10,329 nucleotides of DNA from Candidatus Curtissbacteria bacterium RIFCSPHIGHO2_12_FULL_41_17 (GTDB lineage: Bacteria; Patescibacteriota; Microgenomatia; Curtissbacterales; GWA2-41-24), in the NCBI GenBank assembly GCA_001774945.1, contig MFBL01000004.1, positions 1,894-12,222 on the forward strand, written 5' to 3'. The position numbers and the translations under genes are program-made. Under the pieces are notes generated by a model. The model did not search any database, was not told the origin of the DNA, and saw only the letters and a list, made by a program, of their open reading frames with translations. This document shows, one piece after another, positions 7,801 to 10,329 of this stretch (within the stretch, counting starts at the first letter, position 1; the number at the start of each line of letters is the position of its first letter).

Positions 7801-8334
7801 CAAATTACGACATCGCAAATCAATGATATAGATCAGGTAGCAAGTAACAATAAAACTATCAGGATTGGCGGCATTATATCTTCAATCAGAAAAACTTTAA
7901 CTAAAGTTAGAAAAGAAGAAATGTGTTTTTTAAAATTACAAGATACTACAGGTACACTGGAGGTTTTAGTATTCCCCAAAGTTTATGCCCAAACACGAAG
8001 TATCTTAATTACTGACCAAATTGTGGTAATTTCCGGGAAATTGGAAGCAGGTGAACAGACCCCGGTTCTGATTGCCGAAAATATTATGTCTCTGGAAGAA
8101 TCGCTTGAAGGCGGCCACGATAATGTTCTCGAGGTAACTGTGCCTAAAAATGCCGATCGTCTGTTACTCTCAAAAATCTATCAGATTTTAAAAGAAAACC
8201 CCGGAGACGATTCTATTTTTCTGGTTTTGCAGGGTGAAAACGGCAATTCTAAAAAATTTCCGGTACCATTTGGAACTACAAAATCAGAACAGCTTGCAGA
8301 AGTCTTGTTAGAACTGGGTTGTCAGGTTAATTAA
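4831..8334 (+). CDS. dnaE: DNA polymerase III alpha subunit (DnaE)
   Basis: This 1167-residue protein is the replicative C-family polymerase (1160 in E. coli). The PHP domain (about 1-235) keeps what look like all nine metal ligands: His8, His10, Asp17, His42, Glu67, His88, Cys138, Asp227 and His229. E. coli has lost this site; species that retain it can proofread through PHP. The polymerase core contains RGSASGS (379-385), the catalytic pair Asp420 and Asp422 in PDIDVDF, Asp575 in VKMDFLG, and HAAGVVI. The residues before RGS are STT rather than the common GPG. A helix-hairpin-helix lies near 845-857, a beta-clamp motif QSSLF at 931-935, and an OB fold at about 1010-1090. Compared with typical family members, the PHP domain has about 20 extra residues near 180-215. 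It is probably cotranscribed with gatB (7-base gap). No Shine-Dalgarno sequence is visible. Confidence 0.97.
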   Translation: MSDFVHLHVHSEFSLLDGLSKIPKLVAQAKQLGMKSLAITDHGGLYGAIKFYKECKAEGINPIIGCEVYIAKRFLKDKEAGVDNENFHLTLLATNFEGYQNLMRLVTIAHLEGFYYRPRLDKQTLSKYSDGLIALSGCSSSEISKAFIASDLNKAKEIAGEYKKIFGKNNFYLEVQRHLYKQFAAAHQENSEIYAQLNRMANEEVQVVEGAKELWRDLDIPLLATNDVHYVLPNDAQAQDVIVCVQTGKMLSDIKRLRMIDSPTYYLKSPAEMAELFEDIPEACENTLKIAARINIEIPLGRISFPSFPVPDPTTPDKYLQKLCMQGLKKRLIKITPELKERLEYELSVIFKKGYSTYFLVVADFVNWSREKGIISTTRGSASGSLVAYALGITNVNPLYFKLPFERFLNLYRPTLPDIDVDFADNRRDEVIAYVREKYGLSKVAQIGTFGTMMARAAVRDVSRVMGWPYSKADRIAKMIPIGAQGFHMSLDSAKKLNRDLGILYEQDEEVKELLDLAEKVEGNARHVSVHAAGVVIAPENLTDYSPLQKETTQEKIITQYDMYDIEEVGLVKMDFLGIRNLSILGHAVEIAAEVTGEKIDLLKIETDNKKAFDLLAKGETMGLFQLSGSGMTRYLKELKPTNVFDIMAMISLFRPGPMNSIPEFIERKRSPNRIKYFDVRMESYLKESYGVIVYQDDVLLTAINIAGYSWEEADKFRKAMGKKIPAEMSKQKEKFLDGCVKNGMRIQKAEELFKLIEPFAAYGFNKAHAASYAVIAYQTAYMKANFPVEFMTAVMTAESDDPDKIAAAVAECARMQILVLPPDVNFSTVGFAIEKSNGKRATRFGLSAIKNVGKAAMEAIITERENQGRFKSLRDFVSRVNLRVVNRKTLESLIKAGAMDQFGRRNAMLKVIDEIRTSGVSLSKTIAEGQSSLFDGEELETKEVSDSSFKLLLDSISEAPKEELLSWERELLGFYLTEHPLIKFERQLSQITTSQINDIDQVASNNKTIRIGGIISSIRKTLTKVRKEEMCFLKLQDTTGTLEVLVFPKVYAQTRSILITDQIVVISGKLEAGEQTPVLIAENIMSLEESLEGGHDNVLEVTVPKNADRLLLSKIYQILKENPGDDSIFLVLQGENGNSKKFPVPFGTTKSEQLAEVLLELGCQVN

Positions 8335-8347
8335 TTAACGTTATACT
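8319..8347 (+). promoter_or_regulatory. rplS: Sigma-70-like promoter of rplS-rnhB-yraN
   Basis: TTGTCA at 8319-8324 matches 5 of 6 bases of the -35 consensus. A 17-base spacer leads to TATACT at 8342-8347 (5 of 6). The -35 lies within the last codons of dnaE. The -10 ends 8 bases before the rplS ATG, predicting a start near 8354 and a leader of 0-2 bases. Confidence 0.75.
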
Positions 8348-8355
8348 TCAAACTC

Positions 8356-8628
8356 ATGAAAAATAATATATTTGAAGTGGGGGATACAGTCAAAGTAACT
8401 TTCAAGGCACCAGATGGTGCAAAGATAAGAGTCACTCCTTTTGATGGAAGAGTTATTGCCTATCGGGGCACAGGCGGCAGCAAGACTTTTACTGTACGCA
8501 AAGTAATGAGCTCAAATGTTGCTGTTGAGCGTATATTCCCTGTTGATTCCCCTTTAATTGAACATGTCAAAGTTATCAAAAAAGAAAAAGTAAGACGCGC
8601 CAAATTATATTATCTTCGCAGGAAATGA
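8356..8628 (+). CDS. rplS: Ribosomal protein bL19, short form
   Basis: bL19 is a large-subunit protein located at the interface with the 30S subunit. Recognisable elements are the GDTVKV strand, GRVIAYRG, TVRKVMSSNVAVERIFPVDSP and the basic end VRRAKLYYLRRK. At 90 residues it is well below the usual 114-120. The sequence begins almost directly at the beta domain (FEVGD), so the N-terminal helix of about 15 residues is missing. The C-terminal tail after YYLR is also minimal. The predicted transcription start lies within 2 bases of the ATG, so no longer protein from an upstream start is likely. It heads the unit and shares an ATGA overlap with rnhB. Confidence 0.95.
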   Translation: MKNNIFEVGDTVKVTFKAPDGAKIRVTPFDGRVIAYRGTGGSKTFTVRKVMSSNVAVERIFPVDSPLIEHVKVIKKEKVRRAKLYYLRRK

Positions 8629-9239
8629 CAAAATCTCCGAACCTTGCTTTTGAAAAATCTCTTTGGGCAAGAGGATGTATTAATATTGCAGGCATAGATG
8701 AGGTCGGGCGCGGATCCTGGGCAGGACCAGTAGTCGCTGCGGCTGTGATCTTGTCTAAAAGTTTCGAGATTCCAGATGGTTTTGGCGAATCAAAACAAGT
8801 AAAACCGCAAGCTCGCAAAAAACTTAGCCAATACATCAAAATTCATGCAAAAGCTTTTTCTATTGCTGAGGTTCCCGTTTCTATGATCAATAATCATGGA
8901 ATCGGTTATGCCAGTCAGGTGGCTTTTAGAAAAGCAGTCAGACAGCTTGATCCTCGCCCGGATTATATTTTAATTGATGCTTTCTACATCAAACACCTAA
9001 ATCGCAAGAACCAGAAAGCGATTATCAAAGGTGATGAGAAATGCGCATCTATTGCGGCAGCATCGGTAATTGCTAAAGTATACAGGGATGATTTGATGAG
9101 GATGCTTGCCAAAAAATACCCCCAGTATCTTTTCGGTAAACATAAAGGTTACGGTACCAAGCTCCACCAGGGTCTTATTAGAGAAAATGGTTTTTCCAAA
9201 ATTCACCGAACATCATTTAATCTAAAGTTTTTATCTTAA
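8625..9239 (+). CDS. rnhB: Ribonuclease HII
   Basis: RNase HII nicks DNA on the 5' side of misincorporated ribonucleotides and starts ribonucleotide excision repair. The 204-residue protein has the typical length. The DEDD catalytic set can be assigned as Asp25 and Glu26 (GIDEVGRG), Asp118 (LIDAF) and Asp137 (IKGDEKC). The GRG motif (28-30) reads the RNA-DNA junction. SIAAASVIAKVYRD and the C-terminal HKGYGTKLHQ segment, with the conserved Tyr, are also present. The ATG overlaps the rplS stop as ATGA, so translation is probably coupled. An rplS-rnhB-yraN order is, from memory, common in bacteria. Confidence 0.96.
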   Translation: MTKSPNLAFEKSLWARGCINIAGIDEVGRGSWAGPVVAAAVILSKSFEIPDGFGESKQVKPQARKKLSQYIKIHAKAFSIAEVPVSMINNHGIGYASQVAFRKAVRQLDPRPDYILIDAFYIKHLNRKNQKAIIKGDEKCASIAAASVIAKVYRDDLMRMLAKKYPQYLFGKHKGYGTKLHQGLIRENGFSKIHRTSFNLKFLS

Positions 9240-9596
9240 GTGACAACCGTTACCCAAGGTAAGATTGGCGAGGACATGGCCTGTGAATATTTAAAAAAGC
9301 AAGGCTATAAAATTATTGAGCGCAATTTCAGAATTAGAGGTGGGGAGATCGATATTGTAGCGATTGATGGTTCAACTCTAGTTTACGTGGAAGTTAAGAC
9401 ACGCACATCACATATTTTTGGCTCGGCTATTGAAGCGGTAACACCCTGGAAGTTGAAATTTCTAGTCAGAACCGCAAAATTTTACAAAAACGCCCGCAAA
9501 AACCTTCCCCAGCTTGAGAGAATTGACGTTTTAGGAATCGATTTAATAGATGCTGACCCAAAATATGAACTTGTTAAAAATGCTTACCCAATATAG
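9240..9596 (+). CDS. yraN: UPF0102 (YraN) family protein with endonuclease-like fold
   Basis: YraN proteins have a PD-(D/E)XK nuclease-like core; their cellular role is not firmly established, though the family is linked to DNA processing and often neighbours rnhB. The 118-residue length is typical. The motif order is GKIGEDMACEYL (7-18), NFRIRGGEIDIVA (29-41) and LVYVEVKTR (47-55). Glu36, Asp38, Glu51 and Lys53 form the expected metal and catalytic cluster. The start is a GTG immediately after the rnhB TAA with no spacer, so translation probably depends on ribosomes finishing rnhB. It is the last gene of the unit; no hairpin terminator is visible before the next promoter. Confidence 0.93.
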   Translation: MTTVTQGKIGEDMACEYLKKQGYKIIERNFRIRGGEIDIVAIDGSTLVYVEVKTRTSHIFGSAIEAVTPWKLKFLVRTAKFYKNARKNLPQLERIDVLGIDLIDADPKYELVKNAYPI

Positions 9597-9636
9597 TGTG
9601 CCCTGTTAGCCAAAAATGCATCTTTTTGAAATTTAA

Positions 9637-9646
9637 GGTATAATTT
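9637..9646 (+). promoter_or_regulatory. Extended -10 box of the gene at 9656
   Basis: GGTATAATTT contains a perfect TATAAT (9639-9644) and is identical to the box before htpX (623-632). TTTA with one further purine precedes GG in both. No good -35 is present at a 17-base spacing. The hexamer ends 11 bases before the ATG, predicting a leader of about 5 bases. Confidence 0.65.
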
Positions 9647-9655
9647 ACCCTCAGT

Positions 9656-10084
9656 ATGACCGAAATAATAAGATCAAAAAAAGGCATTCAGCTTAGTTTA
9701 CCCGAAGGATCTACAGTTATTATTATTCCTAAAAATCTCAAAAGAACAGGTGGAGAAGCAGCGGAAAAAGCTGGTCCCCCACCCTTAGTGGTTGACCCAG
9801 AAGCAATTCGTGCGGTTATTCAGGGGTACAGAGAATATAGTCAAGAAGGAACTGAAACTGAGAGTCATTTGGCAAGTTTGGAGAAACAGATGAGAAAGGC
9901 AAGATCCAGGGGTTTTAGCTATGCTGATTTTGAAGGATTTTTAGACCAAATATGTGACCAAACAGGCCTTCAACTTAGGGGAAGCATGGGTGGCAACATT
10001 GGATCCATGCCTGCCTTTCTGGCTGATGTAAAAAGAATCTTGATGGAGAGAGCAGAAGAAGTTTGGAGCGAGCCTGAGCAATAA
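9656..10084 (+). CDS. Hypothetical protein, 142 residues
   Basis: I do not recognise this protein. It has no signal peptide or membrane segment and appears cytoplasmic. Residues 1-30 look like a beta hairpin (IQLSLPEGSTVIIIP) ending in basic residues. A Gly/Ala/Pro-rich linker follows (about 31-46, with GPPPLVV). Residues 47 to the end appear mainly helical and highly charged, with a basic patch KQMRKARSRG near 78-87, two cysteines, and a Gly-rich GSMGGNIGSMP segment (about 109-119) before the last helix. Length, codon use and a strong promoter box just upstream suggest a real, separately transcribed gene. No Shine-Dalgarno sequence precedes the ATG. It converges on the dehydrogenase gene with 4 bases between the stop codons. 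Confidence 0.75.
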   Translation: MTEIIRSKKGIQLSLPEGSTVIIIPKNLKRTGGEAAEKAGPPPLVVDPEAIRAVIQGYREYSQEGTETESHLASLEKQMRKARSRGFSYADFEGFLDQICDQTGLQLRGSMGGNIGSMPAFLADVKRILMERAEEVWSEPEQ

Positions 10085-10091
10085 AAGCTCA
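10075..10091. terminator. Weak hairpin spanning convergent stop codons
   Basis: TGAGC (10075-10079) pairs with GCTCA (10087-10091) around a 7-base loop, and CC/GG can extend the stem past a bulge. A short T-run at about 10100-10104 follows on the plus strand. The stem is short and the T-run is 8 bases away, so this is only a possible terminator for the gene at 9656. Confidence 0.2.
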
Positions 10092-10329
10092 AGGCAAAGT
10101 TTTTACCAGCCCATACGGCTCTTTTCCCTCAAAAACCGCAATGATATTTTCGGCGGCGATTCTGGACATAGCCTCTCTTGTTTCGACAGTTGCCGAGGCA
10201 ATGTGCGGCGTCAGAACTACATTTGGTAGTTTTAGCAATTCTTCAGAGATTTGAGGCTCGAATTCAAAAACATCAAGTCCTGCTGCGGCTATTTTGCCAT
10301 TTTTAAGTGCTTCAATTAGAGCGTTTTCA
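10089..10329 (-). CDS. D-2-hydroxyacid dehydrogenase, C-terminal part
   Basis: The last 79 residues of a gene running off the window edge, read leftward to a TGA at 10091-10089. The visible part is the end of the NAD(P)-binding domain and the return helix of the D-isomer-specific 2-hydroxyacid dehydrogenase family. It contains ALIEALKNGKIAAAGLDVFE with the catalytic Glu region in VFEFEP, then NVVLTPHIASAT with the catalytic His, then a final helix. The GLDVFE...PHIASAT pattern best fits the glyoxylate/hydroxypyruvate reductase (GyaR/GhrB) branch, but phosphoglycerate dehydrogenase relatives cannot be excluded without the N-terminus. No ACT domain follows. Confidence 0.92.
   Translation of the reverse strand, partial: ENALIEALKNGKIAAAGLDVFEFEPQISEELLKLPNVVLTPHIASATVETREAMSRIAAENIIAVFEGKEPYGLVKTLP

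Noticed and set aside
1..10329. Alternative genetic code with TGA as glycine (Gracilibacteria/Absconditabacteria type)
   Set aside because: TGA ends gatC, gatA, rplS and the dehydrogenase at the expected positions, with no in-frame TGA in conserved regions.
1..10329. A hidden defence, mobile or secretion system, or tRNA/rRNA genes
   Set aside because: All long frames but one belong to known housekeeping families. No transposase, integrase, toxin-antitoxin pair, tRNA cloverleaf or rRNA-like sequence was seen.

Overview
The window looks like part of the chromosome of a Candidate Phyla Radiation (Patescibacteria) bacterium, possibly of the Microgenomates group. The evidence is an AT-rich, tightly packed gene set, core proteins that are short or divergent, a 90-residue bL19 without the usual N-terminal helix, and promoters placed almost directly on start codons. 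The lineage is inferred from style and was not tested by a search. TGA is the stop of gatC, gatA, rplS and the last gene, so the standard bacterial code applies.

Layout. A leftward yjbQ-family gene (26-556) is divergent from a rightward unit htpX-gatC-gatA-gatB-dnaE (639-8334). This unit encodes a membrane M48 zinc protease, the three subunits of the tRNA-dependent amidotransferase GatCAB, and the replicative DNA polymerase III alpha subunit. A second rightward unit, rplS-rnhB-yraN (8356-9596), encodes ribosomal protein bL19, ribonuclease HII and a UPF0102 nuclease-fold protein. A lone gene of unknown function (9656-10084) follows. It converges, with a 4-base gap, on the 3' end of a leftward D-2-hydroxyacid dehydrogenase gene cut by the window edge (10089-10329).

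Genes within units are joined by 4-base ATGA overlaps (gatA/gatB, rplS/rnhB), zero spacing (rnhB/yraN) or gaps of 2 to 7 bases. The exception is gatC/gatA, separated by 125 bases that hold a palindromic repeat. The first gene of each unit has a -10 hexamer ending only 8 to 11 bases before its start codon and no Shine-Dalgarno sequence, which predicts leaderless or nearly leaderless mRNAs.

Most of the window is housekeeping: charging of Gln/Asn tRNAs, replication, ribosome assembly, RNA-DNA repair and membrane protein quality control. I found no new defence, mobile or secretion system. The most unusual features are a palindromic repeat embedded in frame within gatC between short direct repeats, a second repeat family just downstream that supplies a false N-terminal extension to gatA, the consistent leaderless promoter arrangement, and the unrecognised 142-residue protein.
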